This document shows positions 17,046-25,325 of a stretch of DNA of 64,000 nucleotides, in pieces. This stretch comes from Aquipseudomonas alcaligenes_A (GTDB taxonomy: Bacteria; Pseudomonadota; Gammaproteobacteria; Pseudomonadales; Pseudomonadaceae): NCBI GenBank assembly GCA_048595745.1, contig CP184361.1, one strand, 5' to 3'. Position numbers and translations under genes: made by a program. Numbering within the stretch: the first letter of the stretch is position 1; each line of letters opens with the position of its first letter. Below the pieces are notes generated by a model that saw only the letters and a program-made list of their open reading frames with translations, made no database searches and was not told the origin of the DNA.

Positions 17046-17828
17046 TCAGGCCTCCGCCACCTCGCGGCGCTTGGCCAGCTTGCGCGCCTGGTACTCGCGC
17101 GCGGCCTCGTGGAAGGCACCGATCAGCGCGTTGTACTGCGGGTTCTCCCAGTAGCGGTACTCAGGGTGCCACTGCACGCCGAGGGCGAAGGCCTTGGCGC
17201 CTTTCACGCTGACGGCTTCGATCTGGCCGTCTTCGCATACGGCCTCCACCTGCAGCCCTTCGCCGAGGCGGTCGATGCCCTGGCCGTGCAGCGAGTTCAC
17301 CTTCATCTCGGTCGCGCCAATCAGCTGGTGCAGCATGCCGCCTTCGGTGAGTTTCACGCTGTGCATCGGGCCATAGGCGACGTCATCCGGCACATCCTTG
17401 ACCTCGCGGTGGTCGAGGCGGCCAGCCACGGCATGCACTTCCCGGTGCAGGGTGCCGCCGTACAGCACGTTGAGTTCCTGCACGCCACGGCAGATGCCGA
17501 GGAAGGGAATGCCACGCTCGATGCAGGCACGCATCAGGCGCAGCACGGTGGCGTCGCGGGGTTTGTCGGCCAGGCCGAGGCCGGGATGGTCGTCGCCGTA
17601 GAAGCTGGGGTGTACGTTGGACAGCGAGCCACCGAACATGATGCCGGAGACGCTGTCGAGCACGGTGTCCATGTCCAGGTCGTCGGCGAAGGCAGGGATC
17701 ATCAGCGGGAAGGCGCCGAAGCCGGTGACGGACTGGATGTATTTCTCGCCCACCAGGTGGAACCAGCCGATGTCGCGGTCAGTCAGCTGCCAGCGGCACA
17801 GGGGTAGACCAATCATGGGTTTGCTCAT
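17046..17828 (-). CDS. Gamma-glutamyl-GABA hydrolase (PuuD/PauD-like, peptidase C26)
   Basis: 260 residues from MSKPMIG; longer open frame upstream is repeat DNA. Class I glutamine-amidotransferase fold: nucleophile in GICRGVQELNVLYGG, and the His/Glu pair in GVQWHPEYRYWEN. This family releases GABA from gamma-glutamyl-GABA in putrescine catabolism. It lies next to bauC and bauA, which degrade beta-alanine, the product of diaminopropane and spermidine breakdown, so a polyamine role fits. It could hydrolyse a related gamma-glutamyl amide. Confidence 0.88.
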   Translation of the reverse strand: MSKPMIGLPLCRWQLTDRDIGWFHLVGEKYIQSVTGFGAFPLMIPAFADDLDMDTVLDSVSGIMFGGSLSNVHPSFYGDDHPGLGLADKPRDATVLRLMRACIERGIPFLGICRGVQELNVLYGGTLHREVHAVAGRLDHREVKDVPDDVAYGPMHSVKLTEGGMLHQLIGATEMKVNSLHGQGIDRLGEGLQVEAVCEDGQIEAVSVKGAKAFALGVQWHPEYRYWENPQYNALIGAFHEAAREYQARKLAKRREVAEA

Positions 17829-18182
17829 TTCAAGGGAGTCCTCTTCTGTTGATTGAAGTGGGCTGCCCTTGGGAGAGCGGGCTTGCGGTTCACCTGAAAC
17901 GTGAGTCCGCTCACCCAAGGGGTGCCGCGCCCCGATCTTTGCCGGTTCACTGCACCAATGCCGCGCCCGCGCGGCAGGGGTTCCCCTCTCCCACTGGTGG
18001 GAGAGGGGCTGGGGGAGAGGGCGTTGTTCGACGGCCCCTCTCCCCAACCCTCTCCCGTAAACGGGAGAGGGAGCAAAACGTGCCGTTCCTGACCCTATGC
18101 AACGGGGTCGGAACACGGCCGAAGCATCCGGCCAGACTCACTGCACAAAAAGGGCCGGTCCGTAGACCAGCCCTGGTAGTGC
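17829..18182. repeat. Intergenic stretch with CCCTCTCC repeat cluster B
   Basis: From 17983 to 18074 lie three units of the dispersed palindrome: CCCCTCTCCCAC/GTGGGAGAGGGG, an inverted GGGGGAGAGGG half and CCCTCTCCCGT/ACGGGAGAGGG. The flanks (17829-17980 and 18075-18182) hold no gene I can support; they carry the promoter region of the hydrolase gene and the 3' side of bauC. Confidence 0.85.
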
Positions 18183-19679
18183 TTAACCGTTGCTCGGGAA
18201 GGCGAACTGCGCGGCCTCGTGGGAGGCGCGCTGCGGCCAGCGCTGGGTGATGGTCTTGCGCTTGGTGTAGAAGCGCACACCGTCCGGACCGTAGGCGTGC
18301 AGGTCGCCGAACAGCGAGCGCTTCCAGCCACCGAAGCTGTGGTAGCTGACCGGCACCGGCAGCGGCACGTTGACGCCGACCATGCCCACTTCGATCTCGT
18401 CGCAGAACAGGCGCGCAGCCTCACCGTCGCGGGTGAACAGGCAGGTGCCGTTGCCGTACTCGTGGTCGTTGATCAGCTGCATGGCCTGTTCCAGGCTACC
18501 GACGCGGACGATGCACAGTACCGGGCCAAAGATTTCTTCCTGGTAGATGCTCATCTCGGTGGTGACGTGGTCGAACAGCGTGCCGCCGACGAAGAAGCCG
18601 GCTTCGTTGCCCGGTACGCTCAGGCCACGGCCGTCGACCACCAGGCTGGCGCCCTGGGCCACGCCGGCGTCGATGTAGCCCTTGACCTTGTCACGCGCAG
18701 CGCCGGTGACCAGCGGGCCCATGTCGAGGCCGCAGGAGGTGCCGGCACCGATCTTCAGCGCCTGGATCTTCGGCACCAGTTTTTCCACCAGGGCGTCGGC
18801 CACGTGGTCACCCACCGCCACCACCACGGAGATGGCCATGCAGCGCTCGCCGCAGGAGCCGTAGGCGGCGCCCATCAGGGCGTTGACGGTGTTGTCGAGG
18901 TCGGCGTCCGGCAGTACCACGGCGTGGTTCTTGGCACCGCCCAGAGCCTGTACGCGCTTACCGCGACGGTTGGCCTCGGTGTAGATGTATTCGGCGATCG
19001 GCGTCGAGCCGACGAAGCTGATGGCCTTGACCTCTGGGGCCTCGATCAGCGCATCCACCGCTTCCTTGTCACCGTTGATGACGTTGAGCACGCCGCGCGG
19101 CAGGCCGGCTTCGTGCAGCAGCTGGGCGATGTACAGGGTGGAGCTGGGGTCGCGCTCGGACGGCTTGAGGATGAAGCAGTTGCCGCAGACGATGGCCAGC
19201 GGGTACATCCACAGCGGCACCATGGCCGGGAAGTTGAACGGGGTGATGCCGGCGACCACGCCCAGCGGCTGGAAGTCGCTCCAGCTGTCGATGTTCGGGC
19301 CGACGTTGCGGTTGTACTCGCCCTTGAGCAGCTCCGGGGCGCCGCAGGCGTACTCGACGTTCTCGATGCCGCGCTGCAGTTCGCCGACGGCGTCCTCGAG
19401 GGTCTTGCCGTGCTCTTCGCTGATCAGCGCGGCGATTTTGTCCTTGTTGGCTTCCAGCAGCTGCTTGAAGCGGAACATGACCTGGGCGCGCTTGGCCGGC
19501 GGGGTGTTGCGCCAGGCCGGGAAGGCGGCCTTGGCGGAGTCGATGGCAGCCTGGATGGTGCCGCGGTCGGCCAGTTCGACCTGGCGCACGGGCTCGCCGA
19601 TGGACGGGTTGAAAACCGGCGCGGTGCGCTGGCCGCTCAGAACGATGTCGCCGTTGATCAGGTGGGCGATGGTGCTCAT
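18183..19679 (-). CDS. bauC: CoA-acylating 3-oxopropanoate / methylmalonate-semialdehyde dehydrogenase
   Basis: 498 residues from the ATG with GAGAG upstream. Aldehyde dehydrogenase fold: TPFNFPAMVPLWMYPLA, the Rossmann turn VGSTPIAEYI, catalytic Cys in YGSCGERCMA, EEIFGPVL. The GSCGERCMA form and the MSTIxHxINGxxV start are those of MmsA-type CoA-acylating enzymes that convert malonic or methylmalonic semialdehyde to acetyl- or propionyl-CoA. Next to bauA it most likely handles malonic semialdehyde from beta-alanine; mmsA in valine breakdown is the alternative. Separated from bauA by a repeat cluster. Confidence 0.92.
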   Translation of the reverse strand: MSTIAHLINGDIVLSGQRTAPVFNPSIGEPVRQVELADRGTIQAAIDSAKAAFPAWRNTPPAKRAQVMFRFKQLLEANKDKIAALISEEHGKTLEDAVGELQRGIENVEYACGAPELLKGEYNRNVGPNIDSWSDFQPLGVVAGITPFNFPAMVPLWMYPLAIVCGNCFILKPSERDPSSTLYIAQLLHEAGLPRGVLNVINGDKEAVDALIEAPEVKAISFVGSTPIAEYIYTEANRRGKRVQALGGAKNHAVVLPDADLDNTVNALMGAAYGSCGERCMAISVVVAVGDHVADALVEKLVPKIQALKIGAGTSCGLDMGPLVTGAARDKVKGYIDAGVAQGASLVVDGRGLSVPGNEAGFFVGGTLFDHVTTEMSIYQEEIFGPVLCIVRVGSLEQAMQLINDHEYGNGTCLFTRDGEAARLFCDEIEVGMVGVNVPLPVPVSYHSFGGWKRSLFGDLHAYGPDGVRFYTKRKTITQRWPQRASHEAAQFAFPSNG

Positions 19680-19750
19680 GGGGTTATCTCTCACTGTGAA
19701 TTCTGGGCGGTGGACGTCGCTGTGCGGACTGCCACCCTACTCAATCAAGT

Positions 19751-19842
19751 CCCCTCTCCCCTTGGGAGAGGGTTAGGGTGAGGGAGCTCGGCATTACCCG
19801 GTGCACCCTCACCCCCGGCCCCTCTCCCAGGGGGAGAGGGGT
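19751..19842. repeat. CCCTCTCC palindromic repeat cluster C
   Basis: Two palindromes, CCCTCTCCC...GGGAGAGGG at each end, enclose GGGTGAGGG...CCCTCACCC halves, between the bauA stop and the bauC start. If bauA-bauC are one transcript, this would fold in the mRNA between them. Confidence 0.88.
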
Positions 19843-19855
19843 GGGAAGCAGCGCG

Positions 19856-21202
19856 TCAATCCAGCTTGTTCAGCACATCGCCGACAGCGTTGAACAGGGC
19901 GTCCAGCTGCTCCGGCTGGGTGTTGAAGGTCGGCCCGAACTGCAGGGTGTCGCCACCGAAGCGCACATAGAAACCGGCGTTCCACAGCTTGATGCCGGCC
20001 TCGAACGGGCGGATCACCGCGTCGCCGTCGCGCGGGGCCAGCTGGATGGCACCGGCCAGGCCGCAGTTGCGGATGTCGATCACGTGCTGGCTGCCCTTGA
20101 GGCTGTGCAGCTTCTCTTCGAAAACCGGCGCCAGGGCGGCGGACTGTTCGATCAGGTGGTCACGCTTGAGCAGCTCCAGGGTGGCCAGGCCGGCGGCGCA
20201 GGCGACCGGGTGGCCGGAGTAGGTGTAGCCGTGGCCGAACTCGACCATGTGCTCCGGGGTGGCCTGCTGCATGAAGGTGTCGTAGATCTCCTTGCTGGCG
20301 ATCACCGCGCCCAGCGGGATGGCACCGTTGGTGACCTGCTTGGCGGTGTTCATGATGTCCGGGGTCACGCCGAAGTACTCGGCACCGGTCCATTTGCCCA
20401 TACGGCCGTAGGCGGTGATCACTTCGTCGAAGATCAGCAGGATGTTGTGCTGGGTGCAGATCTCGCGCAGGCGCTGCAGGTAGCCCTGCGGCGGCACGAT
20501 GACGCCGGCCGAGCCGGACATCGGCTCGACGATCACGGCGGCGATGTTGGAGGCGTCGTGCAGTTCGATCAGCTTGAGCAGCTCGTTGGCCAGCTCCACG
20601 CCGCCGGTCTCGGCCATGCCCTTGGTGTAGGCCAGGTGCGGCTGCAGGGTGTGCGGCAGGTGGTCGGCGTCCATCATCTGGCCGAACATCTTGCGGTTGC
20701 CGCCGATGCCGCCGAGGCTGGTGCCGGCGATGTTGACGCCGTGGTAGCCACGGGCGCGGCCGATGAACTTGGTCTTGCTCGGCTGGCCCTTCAGGCGCCA
20801 GTAGGCACGCGCCATCTTCACCGAGGTGTCGGCGCACTCGGAGCCGGAGTCGGTGTAGAACACATGGTCGAGGCCGGCCGGGGTCAGCTCGGCGATCTGC
20901 TCGGCCAGGCGGAAGGACAGCGGATGACCGTACTGGAAGCCCGGGGCGTAATCGAGGGTGCCGAGCTGCTTGGCCACGGCCTCCTGGATTTCCTTGCGGT
21001 TGTGCCCGGCGCCACAGGTCCACAGGCCGGACAGGCTGTCGAACACGCGGCGGCCCTTGTCGTCGATGAAGTGGTTGCCGTCGGCACCGACGATCAGGCG
21101 CGGGTCGCGCTTGAAGTTGCGGTTGGCGGAGAACGGCATCCAGTGGGCATCCAGCTTGAGCTGGCTGGCCAGGGACGGGGTGGCAGTCTGCGGCATGTTC
21201 AT
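19856..21202 (-). CDS. bauA: Beta-alanine (omega-amino acid):pyruvate aminotransferase
   Basis: 448 residues; GGAG 7-10 nt before the ATG at 21202 favours it over the ATG 6 bp downstream. Class III PLP aminotransferase: GSECADTSVKMARAYWR, YHGVNIAGTSLGGIGGNRK, the Asp of LLIFDEVITAYGRMG, the Lys that binds PLP in NTAKQVTNGAIPLGAV, and GHGYTYSGHPVACAAGL. Sequence and length match the Pseudomonas omega-amino acid:pyruvate transaminase. It moves the amine of beta-alanine to pyruvate, giving malonic semialdehyde for BauC. Divergent from its likely regulator. Confidence 0.95.
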   Translation of the reverse strand: MNMPQTATPSLASQLKLDAHWMPFSANRNFKRDPRLIVGADGNHFIDDKGRRVFDSLSGLWTCGAGHNRKEIQEAVAKQLGTLDYAPGFQYGHPLSFRLAEQIAELTPAGLDHVFYTDSGSECADTSVKMARAYWRLKGQPSKTKFIGRARGYHGVNIAGTSLGGIGGNRKMFGQMMDADHLPHTLQPHLAYTKGMAETGGVELANELLKLIELHDASNIAAVIVEPMSGSAGVIVPPQGYLQRLREICTQHNILLIFDEVITAYGRMGKWTGAEYFGVTPDIMNTAKQVTNGAIPLGAVIASKEIYDTFMQQATPEHMVEFGHGYTYSGHPVACAAGLATLELLKRDHLIEQSAALAPVFEEKLHSLKGSQHVIDIRNCGLAGAIQLAPRDGDAVIRPFEAGIKLWNAGFYVRFGGDTLQFGPTFNTQPEQLDALFNAVGDVLNKLD

Positions 21203-21311
21203 CGTGGCTCTCCAGAGCGGCACTGTGGTTTTGTTGCAAGCGAAGGTGCCACGGGCATAAAGTCACGAAAATCCAAATCTTCGCACTTTAAGTTCAGCCA
21301 GGACTAAACAT

Positions 21312-22232
21312 ATGAGCAGCCGCCGTTCCGATCCCCTGGCCCAGGTCAGCGACTTCGATATCCGCCTGCTGCGCCTGTTCCGCAGCGTGGTCGAGTGTGG
21401 TGGTTTCTCAGCCGCCGAGAGCGTGCTGGGCATCGGTCGGTCCGCCATCAGCCAGCAGATGAGCGACCTCGAACAGCGCCTCGGCCTGCGCCTGTGCCAG
21501 CGCGGACGCGCCGGCTTCGCCCTGACCGAGGAAGGTCGCGAGGTGTATCAGTCGTCGCTGCAGCTGTTCGGCGCGCTGGAGAGCTTCCGCAACAACGTCA
21601 ACGGCCTGCACCGCGAGCTGCGCGGCGAGCTGCACATCGGCCTGACCGACAACCTGGTCACCGTGCCGCATATGCGCATCACCCACGCGCTGGCGCGGCT
21701 CAAGGAGCTGGGCCCGGACGTGCGTATCCAGATCCGCATGACCCCGCCGAGCGAGGTGGAACAGGGCGTGCTGGACGGTAGCCTGCACGTCGGCGTGGTG
21801 CCGCAGAGCCACGCCCTGTCCGGCCTGGAGTACCAGCCACTGTACGGCGAGCGTTCGCAGCTGTACTGCGCGGTCGGCCATCCGCTGTTTTATGTGGACG
21901 ACGAGCAGCTCACCGACCAGCGCCTGAATGCCCAGGACGCCATCGCCCCGACCTTCCGCCTGCCGCCGGAAATCCAGACCCAGTACCAGGTGCTCAACTG
22001 CACCGCCAGCGCTTCGGACCGCGAGGGCATGGCCTTCCTTATCCTCACCGGGCGCTACATCGGCTACCTGGCCGATCACTATGCCCAGCAGTGGGTACAG
22101 CAGGGCCGTCTGCGCGTGCTCAAACCGGCCAGCCGCTTCTATGACCTCACCCTGGCCTCGGTGACGCGCAAGGGCCGTCGCCCGCAGCTGGTGCTGGAGA
22201 CTTTCCTCGAAGCGCTGGCGAAGACCGGCTAA
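21312..22232 (+). CDS. bauR: LysR-type regulator, BauR-like
   Basis: 306 residues. HTH at ~18-80 (LLRLFRSVVECGGFSAAESVLGIGRSAISQQMSDLEQRLG, quoted in family layout) and an effector-binding domain from ~100. Divergent to bauA with a 109-bp spacer, the standard LysR arrangement and the position BauR holds in P. aeruginosa. It probably activates bauA/bauC when beta-alanine is present. Symbol rests on synteny and family. Confidence 0.82.
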   Translation: MSSRRSDPLAQVSDFDIRLLRLFRSVVECGGFSAAESVLGIGRSAISQQMSDLEQRLGLRLCQRGRAGFALTEEGREVYQSSLQLFGALESFRNNVNGLHRELRGELHIGLTDNLVTVPHMRITHALARLKELGPDVRIQIRMTPPSEVEQGVLDGSLHVGVVPQSHALSGLEYQPLYGERSQLYCAVGHPLFYVDDEQLTDQRLNAQDAIAPTFRLPPEIQTQYQVLNCTASASDREGMAFLILTGRYIGYLADHYAQQWVQQGRLRVLKPASRFYDLTLASVTRKGRRPQLVLETFLEALAKTG

Positions 22233-22473
22233 GGCACCACAGGCGAACCGGGATAGCAGCTGGAACGCCCGTACCACTAGGCGCGGCGCCATTTTCCCAA
22301 CAGCGATGACCGCAGCGTCAAAGACGATTTTTTGGCGCTTTTGCGGCTATTTATCCGGTAACGAGGAGGCTTCGTCTGCGAAATACACGTTTTTGACGCC
22401 CGAGGGTTGTTTCATGACCCGCGCTGGGGTATCAGTTCACACACAACACCGATCATCAGTACGGACCCCCTCG

Positions 22474-23136
22474 ATGCCCGCAGCCCCCGCCCCTGCTACC
22501 AGCACCGCCAAACCCGCCGGCCGTATCCGCCAGAAGAACGAAAAAGCCATCATCGCCGCCGCCGAAGTGGAGTTCGCCCGCCACGGCTTCAAGGGCACCA
22601 GCATGAACAGCATCGCCCAGGCGGTGGGGCTGCCCAAGGCCAACCTGCACTACTACTTCAGCAGCAAGGAAGGCTTGTACATCGCCGTACTGAACAACAT
22701 CCTCGACCAGTGGGACGCCACCTTCAGCAGCCTGACGGTGGACGACGATCCGGCAGTGGCGCTGTCACGCTACATCCGCGCCAAGATCGAATACTCGCGC
22801 ACCCAGCCGCTGGCCTCGCGCATCTTCGCCATGGAAGTGATCAGCGGCGGCCAGTACCTGACCGCACACTACAACCAGGACTACCGCGAGTGGTTCCGCC
22901 AGCGTGCCGGCGTGTTCCAGGCCTGGATCGACGCCGGCAAGATGGAGCCGATCGACCCCGTACACCTGATCTTCCTGCTCTGGGGCAGCACCCAGCACTA
23001 CGCCGACTTCGCCAGCCAGATCTGCCTGTTCACCGGCAAGAACAGCCTGAAGAAGACCGACTTCGAGGAAGCCGCCGACAACCTCGAACGCATCATCCTC
23101 AAGGGCTGCGGCCTGACCCCGCCGCCGCGCGACTGA
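22474..23136 (+). CDS. TetR-family regulator, RutR-like
   Basis: 220 residues from this ATG. A longer frame from ATG 22414 has a better ribosome site (GAGGG, 7 nt) but adds 20 residues not expected in the family; the start is uncertain. HTH: NEKAIIAAAEVEFARHGF, GTSMNSIAQAVGLPKANLHYYF. The ligand domain (AMEVISGGQYL, IDPVHLIFLLWGSTQHYADF) is that of RutR-type regulators of pyrimidine catabolism. Pyrimidine breakdown by the reductive route yields beta-alanine, which fits its place beside bau genes. The 3' end overlaps the converging LysR gene by 38 bp. Confidence 0.88.
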   Translation: MPAAPAPATSTAKPAGRIRQKNEKAIIAAAEVEFARHGFKGTSMNSIAQAVGLPKANLHYYFSSKEGLYIAVLNNILDQWDATFSSLTVDDDPAVALSRYIRAKIEYSRTQPLASRIFAMEVISGGQYLTAHYNQDYREWFRQRAGVFQAWIDAGKMEPIDPVHLIFLLWGSTQHYADFASQICLFTGKNSLKKTDFEEAADNLERIILKGCGLTPPPRD

Positions 23137-24070
23137 CCGGCCGCGTGCCGCTTGGCGCCCGCCAGGGCGCCGCGACCAGCAATTCGGCGCAGCGCTGCTG
23201 GAGGAATTCACGCAGCAGGCGCACCGGGCCACTGAGCTGGTCGCGGTGGGCGCAGATCAGATTGAGCGGCGTCGGTTCGCCCAACCAGCCTTCCAGTAAT
23301 ACTTCCAGGCGCCCCGCCTGTACGTCGGCGGCCACGTCCAGCCACGACTTGTACACCAGCCCCTGCCCCGCCACGGCCCAGCGCCGCACCACGTCGGCAT
23401 CGTCGCTGACGCGGTTGCCGCTCACCGTCAGCGCCGTGCTGCGTCTGCCGTCGTTGAAGCTCCAGCGCTCATGCACACGGCCGCCAAGCATGTACAGCAG
23501 GCAGTTGTGCCGGCGCAGCTCCTCCGGTTGCTGCGGGCGACCATGGCGCGCCAGATAGGCCGGGGCCGCGCACAGCACACGGCGGTTATCAGCGGCCAGC
23601 GGCAGCGCCACCAGGCTGGAGTCCTCCGGCTCGCCGTAACGCAGGGCGATGTCCACCGGCTGGCGGAACAGGTCGGTGACCCGGTCGCTGAGCAGCAGGC
23701 GCAAGGCCAGTTGGGGACGTTCGGCCTGGAACTGGTCGAGCCAGGGCAACAGCGCGTTGCGCCCGAAGTCCGAGGGGGCGGCGATCTGCAGCACGCCGCT
23801 GATCTCGTCGCGCACGCCCGCCAGCTGCCGGCGTCCACTCTCCAGGCTGGCCAGGGCGGCGCGGGCGTGGGTCAGGTACTGTTCACCCTCGGCGGTCAGG
23901 CGCAGGCTGCGAGTGGAACGCAGCAGCAGACGTACCTGCAGTTGCGCCTCCAGACGCTTGAGCGCGGCGCTGGCTACTGCGGGCGAACAGTCCAGCTCCC
24001 GGGCAGCGGCGGACAGGCTGCCCAGCTCGGCAGTGCGGACGAACAGGGCAATGTCATCGAGACGCAGCAT
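23099..24070 (-). CDS. LysR-type transcriptional regulator
   Basis: 323 residues from MLRLDD. N-terminal winged HTH (FVRTAELGSLSAAARELDCSP, VASAALKRLEAQLQVRLLLR) and a LysR substrate domain (GVLQIAAPSDFGRNALLP, DIALRYGEPEDSSLVA) of the CrgA/DmlR type. Divergent from the oxidoreductase gene at 24230 with a 159-bp spacer, so it probably controls that gene and itself. The C-terminal ~25 residues are Arg/Pro/Gly-rich and fall in the overlap with the TetR gene, which suggests a late extension. Confidence 0.88.
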   Translation of the reverse strand: MLRLDDIALFVRTAELGSLSAAARELDCSPAVASAALKRLEAQLQVRLLLRSTRSLRLTAEGEQYLTHARAALASLESGRRQLAGVRDEISGVLQIAAPSDFGRNALLPWLDQFQAERPQLALRLLLSDRVTDLFRQPVDIALRYGEPEDSSLVALPLAADNRRVLCAAPAYLARHGRPQQPEELRRHNCLLYMLGGRVHERWSFNDGRRSTALTVSGNRVSDDADVVRRWAVAGQGLVYKSWLDVAADVQAGRLEVLLEGWLGEPTPLNLICAHRDQLSGPVRLLREFLQQRCAELLVAAPWRAPSGTRPVSRAAAGSGRSP

Positions 24071-24229
24071 GGACCTCACCAATTTTCAAAAAAGCATTGA
24101 AAGAGACTCTATGGCAGCCCGCTTTTTCTCGCCAGCCAACTAACCGAACATGCGCTCAACGCCAGCCAGGCCCACCGGCTAAGCTGGAGCATCCGAATTT
24201 GCCGTCGCGCCCCTCCGAGGATCTGCCGC

Positions 24230-25243
24230 ATGAAAGCCGTCGCGTACCATCAGTCACTGCCCATCGATCACCCCGAGGCCCTGCTCGATATCGAGCTGCC
24301 CACTCCACAGCCCGGCCCTCATGACCTGCTGGTACGGGTCAGGGCCATCTCGGTCAACCCGGTGGACACCAAGATCCGCCGCAATGTCGCGCCAGCCCCT
24401 GGCGAGGCCAAGGTGCTGGGTTGGGACGTGGCGGGCGAGGTGGTTGAGGTCGGTAGCGACGTCCGCCAGTTCCGTCCTGGCGACAAGGTGTTCTATGCCG
24501 GCGCCATCGACCGTGCCGGCGCCAACAGCGAACTGCATGTGGTGGACGAACGCATCGTCGGGCGCATGCCTGGCTCGCTGGATTTCGCCGCCGCGGCCGC
24601 CCTGCCGCTGACCGCCATCACTGCCTGGGAACTACTCTTCGAGCGCCTTGGCGTGCGCGAGGGCAAGGGCGATAGCGACCAGAGCCTGCTGGTGGTCGGT
24701 GCCGCGGGCGGCGTTGGATCGATCCTGGTGCAACTGGCCCGGCAGCTCACCGACCTGACCGTGATCGGCACCGCCTCGCGTGCAGAAACCCAGCAATGGG
24801 TCCGTGAACTGGGCGCCCACCATGTGATCGACCACAGCCAGCCGCTACTGCCACAGCTCAAGGCACTGGGCCTCGACCAGGTGAGCATGGTCGCCAGCCT
24901 GACTCACACCGACCAGCACCTGGACCAGCTGATCGAAGCGCTGGCACCGCAGGGCAAGCTGGCGCTGATCGACGATCCGGCGCAGCTCGACGTGGTCAAG
25001 CTCAAGCGCAAGAGTCTGTCGCTGCACTGGGAGTTCATGTACACCCGCTCACTGTTCCAGACAGCGGACATGATCGAGCAACACCGCCTGCTCAACCGGG
25101 TCAGCCAACTGATCGACGACGGCGTACTGAAAACCACTCTGGGCGAGCACTTCGGTCGTATCGAGGCGGCCAATCTGCGACGTGCCCATGCCCTGCTGGA
25201 AAGTGGCAAGGCGCGCGGCAAGATCGTGCTGGAAGGTTTCTGA
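24230..25243 (+). CDS. Zinc-type-alcohol-dehydrogenase-like quinone oxidoreductase
   Basis: 337 residues, MDR superfamily. GroES-like domain with VNPVDTKIRR and GWDVAGEVVEVG, then a Rossmann domain with VVGAAGGVGSILVQLARQL that binds NADPH; the QOR motif ARxVGKIVLEGF-like ending (GKARGKIVLEGF) is present. The cysteines that bind structural zinc are absent, so it is of the zinc-free QOR class despite database names. Reduces quinones or enones. Likely under the divergent LysR regulator. Confidence 0.9.
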   Translation: MKAVAYHQSLPIDHPEALLDIELPTPQPGPHDLLVRVRAISVNPVDTKIRRNVAPAPGEAKVLGWDVAGEVVEVGSDVRQFRPGDKVFYAGAIDRAGANSELHVVDERIVGRMPGSLDFAAAAALPLTAITAWELLFERLGVREGKGDSDQSLLVVGAAGGVGSILVQLARQLTDLTVIGTASRAETQQWVRELGAHHVIDHSQPLLPQLKALGLDQVSMVASLTHTDQHLDQLIEALAPQGKLALIDDPAQLDVVKLKRKSLSLHWEFMYTRSLFQTADMIEQHRLLNRVSQLIDDGVLKTTLGEHFGRIEAANLRRAHALLESGKARGKIVLEGF

Positions 25244-25266
25244 GACAGTCTCGTCGCCCTGGTATA

Positions 25267-25305
25267 GGCTCTGAGCAGCGCCCCACGAAGGGGCATGCCA
25301 GAGCC
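25267..25305 (+). promoter_or_regulatory. Nested hairpin before gltS
   Basis: An outer 7-bp stem GGCTCTG/CAGAGCC (25267-25273, 25299-25305) encloses a 5-bp stem GCCCC/GGGGC. It may be a terminator of the oxidoreductase gene or a leader structure of gltS; the only T's after it are CTTGC, so a classic terminator is not seen. Confidence 0.4.
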
Positions 25306-25325
25306 CTTGCGGATAAGGAGCGCCG

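Noticed and set aside
18219..19781. Long open frame opposite bauC
   Set aside because: Antisense frame created by high G+C codon bias; no family motif, and the bauC frame has full conserved motifs.
21225..21250. Sigma-54-like promoter upstream of bauA on the minus strand (TGGCAC and TTGCA)
   Set aside because: The GG and GC elements are 11 nt apart instead of 10, and no enhancer-binding regulator is linked; too weak to list.
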